From: Gilvimarinus sp. DA14
GTDB lineage: Bacteria; Pseudomonadota; Gammaproteobacteria; Pseudomonadales; Cellvibrionaceae
Direction of reading: 5' to 3'
DNA: 64,000 nucleotides
Assembly: GCF_024204685.1 (NCBI RefSeq)
Contig: NZ_CP100350.1
Coordinates: 2,396,501 to 2,460,500 of the forward strand
Shown: positions 1 through 7,465 of the stretch, piece by piece
Layout of the letters: each line of letters starts with the position of its first letter
Numbering within the stretch: the first letter of the stretch is position 1
Notes under the pieces: generated by a model
Seen by the model: only the letters and a program-made list of their open reading frames with translations
Told to the model about the DNA's origin: nothing
The model's database searches: none
Program-made: the position numbers and the translations under genes

Positions 1-195
1 CTGCGCATGAGCGGCTTTCAGCCGGGCACCCGGGGCGAAGTGCGTGTCAGGCTGGATAACGTCAACTACAGCGCCATGATGCAGTGGCTGTATGATCTGG
101 AATACAAGCACGATGTCAGTGTCAGAGATCTCTCCATGGCATCCACAACTACCCCAGGGCAGGTCACGGCCAACGTGCGCCTGAGTAAAAACTGA
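1..195 (+). CDS. gspM: Type II secretion protein GspM, C-terminal part
   Basis: Partial gene entering from the left edge; the frame is open from base 1, and the ATG at 7 is an internal Met. The visible residues have the ferredoxin-like ending of GspM, with an alternating pattern around EVRVRLDNVNYSAMMQWLYDL and a final beta strand before the stop at 193-195. GspM is the inner-membrane assembly-platform protein that works with GspL in the type II secretion system. The assignment is supported by gspN about 1.1 kb downstream in the same direction. The TGA stop shares its last base with the ATG of the next gene, so the two are translationally coupled. Only about 64 residues are visible, so the call leans on context. 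Confidence 0.75.
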   Translation: MRMSGFQPGTRGEVRVRLDNVNYSAMMQWLYDLEYKHDVSVRDLSMASTTTPGQVTANVRLSKN

Positions 196-1340
196 TGCGC
201 TCGCTGTTGCTATTAACCGCCTTAATAACCGGCCTGTGTCAGGCCCAAGAGGCACCTATTCGCGCCGCCGAGGACCTGTTCGATGCCAAGGCCCTAAACC
301 TGGGGCTGGAAATGGCGCCGGGCACCGAGACCTATACCGTTTTTAAGGCAGAGGATCACACGCATCAATATAACCATGGCGCAGTACCCTTTGCTTTCAA
401 TGGCAAGCTGTACGTGCAGTGGCAAAGTTCGCCCAAAGACGAAGACGCCCCCATGACCCAGGTGCGCTACGCCATGAGCGTAGACGGTAAACGCTGGAGT
501 GATGCCATTATTCTCGCCGAGCCCCGCGCCGATGCCACGGTCACCAACGGTGGCTGGTGGGCCTACGGCGACACTCTGGTGGCCTACATCAATGTCTGGC
601 CCCACGCCACCGAGCCGCGCGGGGGCCACGTTGAATACCGCACCAGTAAAGACGGCATTCACTGGAGCGCAGCCAAGCCGGTGCTCGACCACCAAGGCGA
701 GCCCTTGCAAGGCATACTGGAGCAGGACGTACGCGCCCTGCAAGACGGCCGCCTGCTCACCGCCGCGCACCTGCAGCCGGGCCTAAAGGTGGCACCGCTG
801 TTTACTGACGATGCCACAGGCCTTACCGGCTGGCAGGCAGGTGAGATGAACAACTTGCCCAGCGACTCGGACGTGAGCCGCGAAATCGAACCCAGCTGGT
901 TCAGCCGCGGCGACGAGCTGGTGATGATCTTTCGCGATCAGGACTCCAGTTTCCGCATTCTCGCCTCGCTCAGCGACGATCGCGGGGAAACCTGGAGCAC
1001 CCCGGCAGTTACCAATATCCCCGACTCGCGCGCCAAACAAAGCGCGGGCAATTTACCGGGCGGCGGCGCCTTTATTATCAATAACCCCAGTGCCAGCAAG
1101 GAGCGCTACCCACTGGTCATTACTACCAGTGCAGACGGCCAGCTGTTTGATCGCGCCTACATCCTGCGCGGCGAGGGCGATGACGTGCCGGCGCAGAAAT
1201 ACCCCGGCCGCTACAAGCGCATTGGCTACAGCTACCCAAAATCGACAGTGCACAACGGCTATGTCTACACCACTTACGGTACGGGCAAAGAAGACATTGA
1301 TATCACCCGGGTGCCGATCGCCGCACTGCAATACAAATAA
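195..1340 (+). CDS. Secreted sialidase-like (BNR/beta-propeller) protein inside the gsp operon
   Basis: 381 residues with a clean signal peptide (Met, Arg, hydrophobic core to about residue 17, then Ala-Gln-Ala-like cleavage). The body shows repeated Asp-box-like segments typical of sialidase-fold propellers: VDGKRWSDA near 95, SKDGIHWSA near 150 and DDRGETWSTP near 265. The C-terminal YPKSTVHNGYVYTTYGTGKE segment, with DIDITRVPIAAL after it, is characteristic of the sialidase-superfamily proteins found in polysaccharide-use loci. Substrate and activity cannot be read from the sequence. It starts on the last base of the gspM stop and ends 12 bases before gspN, so it is co-transcribed with the secretion genes. 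It may be a secreted substrate of that system (inference). Canonical gsp operons do not carry such a gene at this place. Confidence 0.75.
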   Translation: MRSLLLLTALITGLCQAQEAPIRAAEDLFDAKALNLGLEMAPGTETYTVFKAEDHTHQYNHGAVPFAFNGKLYVQWQSSPKDEDAPMTQVRYAMSVDGKRWSDAIILAEPRADATVTNGGWWAYGDTLVAYINVWPHATEPRGGHVEYRTSKDGIHWSAAKPVLDHQGEPLQGILEQDVRALQDGRLLTAAHLQPGLKVAPLFTDDATGLTGWQAGEMNNLPSDSDVSREIEPSWFSRGDELVMIFRDQDSSFRILASLSDDRGETWSTPAVTNIPDSRAKQSAGNLPGGGAFIINNPSASKERYPLVITTSADGQLFDRAYILRGEGDDVPAQKYPGRYKRIGYSYPKSTVHNGYVYTTYGTGKEDIDITRVPIAALQYK

Positions 1341-1352
1341 CGGTTAGAGTTT

Positions 1353-2102
1353 ATGATTCGCTGGATTCTGTTTGGTCTTGTTTGCACCCTTGTGTTCGCG
1401 GTAACGCAAATTCCCGCCACTTGGGGCGCGTATCTAATGACAAAGGGCACGGGCCTGGGGCTGTCGGGTATTTCTGGCAGCTTGTGGAATGGCAAGGCCG
1501 GTATGGCCTCGGTGCGTATTGACGGGCACAGCTACTCGCTGGGCGAGCTCAGTTGGCAACTCAAGCCCCTGAGCCTTCTCACCCTGCAGCCCTGTGCAGA
1601 TATCGCCGCCAGCCTGGAGCGCCAACAAATTAACGGCCGCGCCTGTGCCGGTACTGGCAACACCTTGAAGCTGAGTGACGCCAATATCGCCATTCCCGCC
1701 ACACTCATTCAGGACATACCCGAACCCACCAAGTTAAACGGCCAGGTATCCGCGCATATCGACACCCTGAAACTCAAGGGCCAGGCCCTGCAAGCCCTAA
1801 AGGGCAATCTAAGCTGGACCAACGCGCGCCTGCACAATGGCCAGAACTGGCTCAACCTGGGTGCTTTCGCCGCCGACTTATCGGCCACCGATGAAGGGCA
1901 TATTCGCGCCGATATTTTCTCGCTGGAGGGACCGGTAGATTTGACCGGCAATGTGGTAATGCCGCTGACGGGCGGTATTATTATCGACGCCAATTTTAGT
2001 TTCAGCGACGAATTCGCCCGCGAAGTGCAAGCTGACCAATGGCTGCCGATGGTCGCCGAACCATTAGACGACAACCGCCACCGTTTGCGGATGACGCTGT
2101 AA
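1353..2102 (+). CDS. gspN: Type II secretion protein GspN
   Basis: 249 residues with an N-terminal membrane anchor (about residues 4-22) followed by a periplasmic domain rich in amphipathic beta strands. Family features include the early LGLSGISGSLWNGKAG segment and repeated short strand-turn units, as in GspN, whose length is usually near 250. GspN is an inner-membrane accessory component of type II secretion, present in only some systems and related in fold to AsmA-like proteins. The gene begins 12 bases after the sialidase-like gene and ends the visible operon. No clear terminator follows; the next gene starts 82 bases later. Confidence 0.85.
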   Translation: MIRWILFGLVCTLVFAVTQIPATWGAYLMTKGTGLGLSGISGSLWNGKAGMASVRIDGHSYSLGELSWQLKPLSLLTLQPCADIAASLERQQINGRACAGTGNTLKLSDANIAIPATLIQDIPEPTKLNGQVSAHIDTLKLKGQALQALKGNLSWTNARLHNGQNWLNLGAFAADLSATDEGHIRADIFSLEGPVDLTGNVVMPLTGGIIIDANFSFSDEFAREVQADQWLPMVAEPLDDNRHRLRMTL

Positions 2103-2184
2103 CCGCACTGGCGCTGCGCACGCAATAAGCCGCGCTTAAGCGCTAAGCAGGGCGCGGCGACTGGGCTATTACCGGAGTCATTGT

Positions 2185-2535
2185 ATGCGAACGATCATTG
2201 TCCTTTTGCTTTTCCCCTTGCTGGCCAGTGCAGCCGAACTGGAAACGGCGCAGTTTCGCATCGCGATTGCAACACACTGTGAAGAAGGCGAGGTAACCTG
2301 CGCTGACGTTGCGGCAAGCATCACCGATAAGCAATCACAACACACCCAGTTTATTCAGGGAGGCACGCAGCACACCACTTGCGCCGACGGCATTAGCCCC
2401 TGCCGTTTTTTAGGTTATCGCTTTGTCGCTGAAGACAAGTATTACTCAGTATCTGAAGGTGGGCTGCTAACGGTCACTACACATCAAGGTAAAGAAATTT
2501 ATCGCGAGCAAGGTCGCTGGGACTATGAAAAATAG
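2185..2535 (+). CDS. Small secreted protein of unknown function
   Basis: 116 residues. The first 16 form a signal peptide (Met-Arg, hydrophobic core, Ala-Ser-Ala cleavage). The mature part has four Cys residues (HCEEGEVTCAD and TTCADGISPC), suggesting two disulfides in the periplasm. A GGAG motif sits about 8 bases before the ATG. I do not recognise a family. It lies downstream of gspN in the same direction, separated by 82 bases, so it may be a separate unit. Confidence 0.6.
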   Translation: MRTIIVLLLFPLLASAAELETAQFRIAIATHCEEGEVTCADVAASITDKQSQHTQFIQGGTQHTTCADGISPCRFLGYRFVAEDKYYSVSEGGLLTVTTHQGKEIYREQGRWDYEK

Positions 2536-2859
2536 TCATTGCCGATCAATCCCAAATCGCCACTTGCATCAATTCGTAATCGTTCAGCGCATCGTGCAAT
2601 ACCCACAAGGGCATTTTTTAACAAGGTTCGTAGAAGCCATTACGTGAACAAATTAAGGCAAGCCGACTAACGGCCTGCACGTTTTATCACCCCCGTTTCT
2701 CCGCAAAACTCAGAAACTCGCTGCAGCTTAGAGACTATCTATAATCACCGCGTGTGCTTTGTCTACCCCTAAGCTTTAGGGTTATTTATGCGCCGTCCTC
2801 CTAATATCATTGCCCTGGACACTTAATACCTATGGAAAATAATTTGGGGGAGTTAGGGC
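2536..2859 (+). other. Intergenic region with a short inverted repeat
   Basis: About 324 bases with no supported gene. The only structure I see is a palindromic stretch at 2767-2781 (CCCTAA, 3-base spacer, TTAGGG), about 80 bases before the DUF2135 lipoprotein start. It could be an operator but has no other support. The immediate leader of the next gene contains a strong GGGGGAG ribosome-binding site. Confidence 0.4.
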
Positions 2860-4413
2860 ATGGAAATCAATTCTGTAACAAAAAAATGGCGCAAACATTC
2901 AGCGCTTTATTCGGTGGCAGTGGTATCAAGCATTTTGCTTACGGCCTGCGGCGGCGGTGGTGGCTCCGGTGGTGATAGCGGGGGTGGCGGTGGCGTCCAG
3001 TCGAGCAGCTCAGTGGAATCTTCGCTCAGCTCATCCAGCGAAGCCTCAAGCAGCAGTCAGGTAACACAAAGCAGCTCGAGCGAGGCCAGCGAACAACCCT
3101 TTACCGTCAACAGCCCCGACGCTCTGTCTAAAGGACTCGAGTTTGACGGCGCCATTAAAATGAATCGCGCTATTCCCGCTCCCGGCAATGCCAGTGGTGG
3201 CAGCCTGGAGGTCAGCCGCGAGGTGGCCATTACCGCCGGCGGTGGCAGCCAATTGTTGGTCAAGCCCGTGCTTGAAGACGGCTACTATGTACACGCCTAT
3301 ATGGTTCAGCTGGAAGGCGTAGAGGAAACATTCGTAATTCCCGTGGGGTCCGATGGCCTACCCATGTATCAACAGTCGCGCAGCCTGGCAGCGTCAGACT
3401 TGCCGGGTAAAGTGGACAACCAGCTTCTCGCCCTGAAAACCGGCGCCTCGGGGCCGGTCGCCAATGATCTCAGCGGTGACGATCGCATCCAACTCAGCTG
3501 CTTCGGCCGCCCTGTAATCCGTTTTGACGCACCGAGCTACTCCGCTCCGGCGCGGGTACAAGCCTATGTGCAACCGCAACCGCCAGTGCAAAGCATGGAC
3601 TACGACGCCTTTCGCGACGGCCTGTCCATTCCCACAGACTTTTGGAGCATCGACACCTCTAGCTGGACTCAGCCAGCCGAAGTTGAAATTAAAGCGGTAG
3701 AGGTAGGTTCGGGTGAGCTGCAAATCACTCTGTCTTGGGACAGCAATGCTGATGTAGACCTGCATTTGGAAGAGCCAGGTGGCAATACCATTTACTACGG
3801 CAATCCTAATTCAGCCGAAGGTGATGGCTATTTAGACGTAGATGACATCGATGGCTTCGGTCCAGAGAATATCTTTTTTGATACAGATATTCCCGGTGGG
3901 GAATACACCATTAAAGTACATATGTACTCAGCATATTCTCCCAGCGATCTGCCTACTTCATACACAGTGACACTGAAAAACGACGGCTCGGTAAACACTT
4001 TTAACGGCACCCTCACCGCCGATGATGAAATGGATGTTATTACTAACTTTACCCAGGCGGGCAGCGTCAGCGGTGGCAATGGCCAGAGCAGCAGCGCCGG
4101 TGGCGGCCAAGGGCGGGATAACGGGCAGGGCAATGGTAACGGCGGCTCCGGCGACGGCTCGGGTATTATCGATGACGTTGACAGTGGTAGCGGCGATCTA
4201 CAGCTGGGCGCCTGTGGCGTGAAGCAGTACGGCTTTACCAATATCTGTTATACCAACTATCCAACCGAAGCCTGCGACTTGTTGGCCGATGAAATGGCCG
4301 GGCTCGCCGATGTATTTACTTATCACAGTACCGATTGCGGCAGTGGTTATAACTGCAGTATCGATCTACTCACCTACGACGGGCAGAGCATTCCCGCCGA
4401 TTGCTTAGACTAG
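2860..4413 (+). CDS. Lipoprotein with polyserine linker and YfaP/DUF2135-type domain
   Basis: 517 residues. A lipoprotein signal ends in LLTAC with the acylated Cys at residue 30, followed by a Gly-rich stretch and then a Ser/Glu linker (about 45-80) of the kind common in Cellvibrionaceae secreted proteins. Around residues 285-395 is a DUF2135/YfaP-like beta domain with the segments SWDSNADVDLHLEEPGG, DIPGGEYTIKV and YTVTLKNDG. A second Gly/Ser/Asn-rich linker (about 405-440) leads to a Cys-rich C-terminal region with six Cys, likely disulfide bonded. Probably anchored in the outer membrane. A GGGGGAG motif precedes the ATG. Function unknown; related domains occur in chaperone or inhibitor-like periplasmic proteins. 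Confidence 0.75.
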   Translation: MEINSVTKKWRKHSALYSVAVVSSILLTACGGGGGSGGDSGGGGGVQSSSSVESSLSSSSEASSSSQVTQSSSSEASEQPFTVNSPDALSKGLEFDGAIKMNRAIPAPGNASGGSLEVSREVAITAGGGSQLLVKPVLEDGYYVHAYMVQLEGVEETFVIPVGSDGLPMYQQSRSLAASDLPGKVDNQLLALKTGASGPVANDLSGDDRIQLSCFGRPVIRFDAPSYSAPARVQAYVQPQPPVQSMDYDAFRDGLSIPTDFWSIDTSSWTQPAEVEIKAVEVGSGELQITLSWDSNADVDLHLEEPGGNTIYYGNPNSAEGDGYLDVDDIDGFGPENIFFDTDIPGGEYTIKVHMYSAYSPSDLPTSYTVTLKNDGSVNTFNGTLTADDEMDVITNFTQAGSVSGGNGQSSSAGGGQGRDNGQGNGNGGSGDGSGIIDDVDSGSGDLQLGACGVKQYGFTNICYTNYPTEACDLLADEMAGLADVFTYHSTDCGSGYNCSIDLLTYDGQSIPADCLD

Positions 4414-4443
4414 TTTGAAGCGCTGCGTATTAAGCGCTCTTTG

Positions 4444-4477
4444 CCGGCCGCTTCTTCTCGGAGCGGCCGGTTTTTTC
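4444..4477 (+). terminator. Rho-independent terminator after the DUF2135 lipoprotein
   Basis: A perfect 9-bp stem (CCGGCCGCT at 4444-4452 with AGCGGCCGG at 4462-4470), 9-base loop, followed by six T. It ends the plus-strand lipoprotein gene and lies between convergent genes. Confidence 0.9.
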
Positions 4478-5569
4478 TTACAGTGCTTCGCGCTGCCACC
4501 ACTGGTGCGCGGGCAGCTCTTCGCCAAGGGTCATTATCTCGCCGACTAACGGCGTGGTAAGACTGACGCCGCGGCGCTCGGCTTCGGCGGTTGCTCGCTG
4601 CAGCGGGTCGTACCAGGTATGAAAGGCCAAGTTAAAAGTGCCGTTGTGGATGGGCATCATTACCCTGCCGCGCAAGTCTATATGCGCCGCTACAGACTCT
4701 TCCGGCGTCATATGAATTTCAGCCCAGTCTTTGTCGTAAGCACCGGTTTCTATCATGGTTAAGTCAAACGGACCAAACCGCTCGCCGATAGTTTTAAATC
4801 CGGGAAAGTAACCCGAGTCGCCGCTGAAATAAATTTTTCCCGCTGCCGTTTCAATAACCCACGAACCCCATAAGGCTTCGTTGGCATCCCCCAAACCACG
4901 GCCGGAAAAATGCTGCGTGGGGGTAAAGGTAACGCGCGCGCTTTTGTCTTCAGTCTCTTGCCACCAGTCAAACGCTAGGATTTTTTCTTCCGCAACGCCC
5001 CAGTCGCGCAGCTCGGTATCCACATTCAGCGGTACCAAAAATCGCTCGGTTTTATCGGCCAGAGCCGCCACAGCTTTTTTATCCAGATGATCGTAATGAT
5101 TGTGGGAAATCAGCACCTTGGCGATGGGTGGCAATTGCTCAATAGTAATGGGGGTGGGCTGAAATCGCTTCGGGCCCATAAAACTAAAGGGCGACGCGCG
5201 CTCGGAAAAGACCGGATCAATCAGCCAGTACTCGCCCATCACTTTTAACAACAGCGAAGAGTGACCGAGCTTGACGATGTGCAGCTGGTTATCGCTCAAC
5301 TGTTCTAACTGCGCGCGGGCCAGTGTTTGCATGGGCAGCTCGTTTTCAGGCTCCGGGTCGGTGCGGCTTTCGGTGAGAAAACGCCAAAAAATCTCTACCG
5401 TGCGCCAGAAAGAGGAGGGCTCGGTGGGCTTTTGATTGACGAACTTACCGCCTTCGCGGGGTGCGGGTGCATATTCAGCTGCGCCTGCAGCGAAAGAACC
5501 TTGAGCCATATACACACCTCCGAGTGTTAACGCGGACAAAGCCAGCGCAGCCATTGTTAAACGGGTCAT
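4478..5569 (-). CDS. MBL-fold hydrolase, NAPE-PLD/UlaG-like, exported
   Basis: 363 residues from the ATG at 5569. An upstream in-frame ATG at 5620 exists, but it would place non-signal residues ahead of a good signal peptide and run through the operator region. The N-terminus is hydrophobic (MTRLTMAALALSALTLGGV) and then turns polar, indicating export. The metallo-beta-lactamase motif SHNHYDHLD (HxHxDH) is near residue 150; further metal ligands are likely in FSGDSGYFPGF and the MPIHNGTF segment. The layout matches the Zn-dependent phospholipase-D-like branch that includes NAPE-PLD and UlaG. The substrate is unknown. It is transcribed divergently from a TetR gene, which probably represses it through the repeats at 5579-5643. 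Confidence 0.85.
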   Translation of the reverse strand: MTRLTMAALALSALTLGGVYMAQGSFAAGAAEYAPAPREGGKFVNQKPTEPSSFWRTVEIFWRFLTESRTDPEPENELPMQTLARAQLEQLSDNQLHIVKLGHSSLLLKVMGEYWLIDPVFSERASPFSFMGPKRFQPTPITIEQLPPIAKVLISHNHYDHLDKKAVAALADKTERFLVPLNVDTELRDWGVAEEKILAFDWWQETEDKSARVTFTPTQHFSGRGLGDANEALWGSWVIETAAGKIYFSGDSGYFPGFKTIGERFGPFDLTMIETGAYDKDWAEIHMTPEESVAAHIDLRGRVMMPIHNGTFNLAFHTWYDPLQRATAEAERRGVSLTTPLVGEIMTLGEELPAHQWWQREAL

Positions 5570-5578
5570 AGTTACACC

Positions 5579-5643
5579 AAAAGTAAACTGTCCAGTGTAG
5601 TTTAATATCATCCACCGCAAAAAGTAAACTGATTAGTGTAATT
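5579..5643. promoter_or_regulatory. Paired operator-like repeats between the MBL and TetR genes
   Basis: Two direct copies of a 24-base unit beginning AAAAGTAAACTG, at 5579-5602 and 5620-5643, spaced 41 bases start to start (about four helical turns). The first copy contains nested dyads: ACTG-TC-CAGT inside TAAACT...AGTTTA. The second keeps ACT-GATT-AGT. Position between divergent promoters and dyad form fit binding sites for the adjacent TetR repressor (inference). Confidence 0.65.
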
Positions 5644-5692
5644 AAACCCGCAGTCCGCTAAAATGCCCTAAAGTTTGAATATTCCCACGCCT

Positions 5693-6283
5693 ATGAAATT
5701 GTCCGAGAAGAAACGCCTGCAAATTCTTGAAGCCGCCGAGAACCTGTTTGCGCAGGAAGGGCTGGACGCTACCAGCATGGATCAGGTGGCCGCCGTGGCT
5801 CAGGTTTCCAAACGCACGGTATACAACCACTTTGCCACCAAAACAGACCTTTTTGTCGCCATGTTAGAGGGTATGTTCCACAAGCTTAAGCAGGGCGATA
5901 TTCTCAGCTACGACCCAGCCCGGAGCATTGCTGCACAGCTTACCGAAGTCGCGCAGCAAGAGGCAGAGCTACTGAGCTCGGAAGAATTTTTGCAACTTGC
6001 CCGGGTTACTTTTATCCAGCTTCTGCAAGATCAAACCCTGGCGCAGTCACTCAATAAATCGTCTATTGGCTGTTTGCGCTATCTGGAGCCATTACTGACA
6101 GCGGCACTGGCAGATGGCGTGCTGAAGATTGAAGACATCCCGCTGGCGGCGCGGCAGTTTGTGTATCAGCTCAAATCGCTGATTTTTTACCCGCGCCTTT
6201 ATGGTGTGCAAGAGCTGAATAACGATACGCAGACGATTATCAACGAAACCGTAAAAATGTTTATGGCGCGCTACGGCGCCTAG
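5693..6283 (+). CDS. TetR/AcrR-family transcriptional regulator
   Basis: 196 residues from the ATG at 5693; an in-frame TTG at 5675 adds only six residues and is less likely. The N-terminal helix-turn-helix is canonical: KKRLQILEAAENLFAQEGLD, then TSMDQVAAVAQVSKRTVYNHF at about residues 28-48, followed by ATKTDLFVAML. The C-terminal part is all-helical and ligand binding, resembling the AcrR-type C-terminal families. It probably autoregulates and represses the divergent MBL hydrolase. A bidirectional terminator follows the stop. Confidence 0.92.
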   Translation: MKLSEKKRLQILEAAENLFAQEGLDATSMDQVAAVAQVSKRTVYNHFATKTDLFVAMLEGMFHKLKQGDILSYDPARSIAAQLTEVAQQEAELLSSEEFLQLARVTFIQLLQDQTLAQSLNKSSIGCLRYLEPLLTAALADGVLKIEDIPLAARQFVYQLKSLIFYPRLYGVQELNNDTQTIINETVKMFMARYGA

Positions 6284-6299
6284 CCTTTGAGATCAAAAT

Positions 6300-6329
6300 A
6301 CGCCCACCCATAAGATGGGCGTTTTTTTA
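6300..6329 (+). terminator. Terminator after tetR (probably bidirectional)
   Basis: Stem ACGCCCA/TGGGCGT (6300-6306 with 6316-6322) and a run of T directly after it. It overlaps the stop codon of the convergent SPFH gene, whose strand also reads a hairpin here with a weaker T tract. Confidence 0.85.
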
Positions 6330-7202
6330 GCGCGAAGCGGCCTCACGCATATCCATAATGGGCATGGCGCCATCGCCCATCATGGTGCTGGGCAGCTTGC
6401 CATCCCACGCCTGGGCCTCGGTGAGTTTTACAATCAACGGGTTATCGCGCAGCGCCTTGGCTTTGGCCTCAATCGCTTTTGCTTCCGCTTCACCTTTTAA
6501 CGTGATGGATTGCGCTTCGGCCTCGGCCACTTTAATAATGCCCTGGGCTTTGGCATCGGCGGTGTTCACTTCGCGCAACGCCTCTAAACGCTGGCGCTCC
6601 AGCTTATGCTCTTCAGCGGCCGCCAGGTTTTTCTCGGTTTGTTTGGTTTCAATGGACTGAATGTATTTACGCGGCAGGACTATATTCTCAATTTGAATGT
6701 TATCGACAATAACCGGAAACTCCGCCATTTCCTCAATCAAGCGCTGCTCGATCCCCGTAATGGCCAGGGCACGGTCTTGAATTAACTGCTCGGCTTCAAA
6801 TTTGGGAATGGTATCTTTGGTCGCAGAGCGAAAGCGCGGGTCGAGAATGCGCTGCTCAAATTGCATCAGACCACCATAGCGACGGTATAAGTCCAAGGCG
6901 GCTTCTTTATTCACGGTCCAGTTAACCGATACCTCAACAGTCACCGGCATTTGCTCGGCGGTACTGCTGGCCATTTTCTCACCGTTTTTACGCGTGCGCA
7001 CCTCGATAGACTCCACCGAATCCATAAACGGCACTTTAAAATGCAGGCCGGGGTTTTCTTGATATTTCGCCTCGCCAAAGCGTTTAACAATGCCCACGTG
7101 CCCCTCTTCAACGGTATATACCGCGCTTAAAGCAACCATCAGAGCGATAAAAGCCACGACACCAATGGCTATCCATTTAACATTTAATTGTTTTTGAAAC
7201 AT
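6327..7202 (-). CDS. SPFH/band-7 (prohibitin/HflC-like) membrane protein
   Basis: 291 residues from the ATG at 7202; upstream in-frame codons to 7310 are excluded because they lie across the preceding small gene. One membrane span lies near residues 9-27 (IAIGVVAFIALMVALSAVY), then the SPFH domain starting TVEEGHVGIVKRFGE, with PGLHFKVPFMDSV, and a long Ala/Glu-rich coiled coil (KVAEAEAQSITLKGEAEAKA). Such proteins form membrane cages that organise proteases or lipid domains. It is third in a likely minus-strand unit after a BON-MscS channel and a 55-residue membrane peptide, suggesting an envelope-stress role (inference). Confidence 0.88.
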   Translation of the reverse strand: MFQKQLNVKWIAIGVVAFIALMVALSAVYTVEEGHVGIVKRFGEAKYQENPGLHFKVPFMDSVESIEVRTRKNGEKMASSTAEQMPVTVEVSVNWTVNKEAALDLYRRYGGLMQFEQRILDPRFRSATKDTIPKFEAEQLIQDRALAITGIEQRLIEEMAEFPVIVDNIQIENIVLPRKYIQSIETKQTEKNLAAAEEHKLERQRLEALREVNTADAKAQGIIKVAEAEAQSITLKGEAEAKAIEAKAKALRDNPLIVKLTEAQAWDGKLPSTMMGDGAMPIMDMREAASR

Positions 7203-7245
7203 AAGAGGTAGATTCCTTTTTGTTTTAGAGTAATTCCTGAAGTTT

Positions 7246-7413
7246 TCAACGAGATTTAATTCGCGTAATCGCATTAACTGAAACTGCGGCAGCAAAGGCT
7301 GTAATGCCACAGATCAAAACCAATGACCAACTAAATTTGCCAAAATACCAGGAAACCAGTGACTGACCCAAAGAAACTGCTAAGGTTACGGATAGGATGA
7401 GTGTCCATTTCAT
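7246..7413 (-). CDS. Small two-helix membrane protein (55 residues)
   Basis: Translated by hand: 55 codons from an ATG at 7411-7413 to a TGA at 7246-7248. A strong AAAAGGAAAATAA ribosome-binding region stands directly before the ATG. The product begins MKWTLILSVTLAVSLGQSLV and has two hydrophobic segments, about residues 3-24 and 28-46, joined by a short turn (YFGKFS) and ending in a basic tail. It lies 52 bases after the MscS gene and 43 bases before the SPFH gene, on the same strand. Function unknown. It may be a small partner of the channel or the SPFH protein. Confidence 0.65.
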   Translation of the reverse strand: MKWTLILSVTLAVSLGQSLVSWYFGKFSWSLVLICGITAFAAAVSVNAITRIKSR

Positions 7414-7465
7414 TTATTTTCCTTTTAAACCAATAATTATTTTTGTATCAGAATTATACCGCTAT

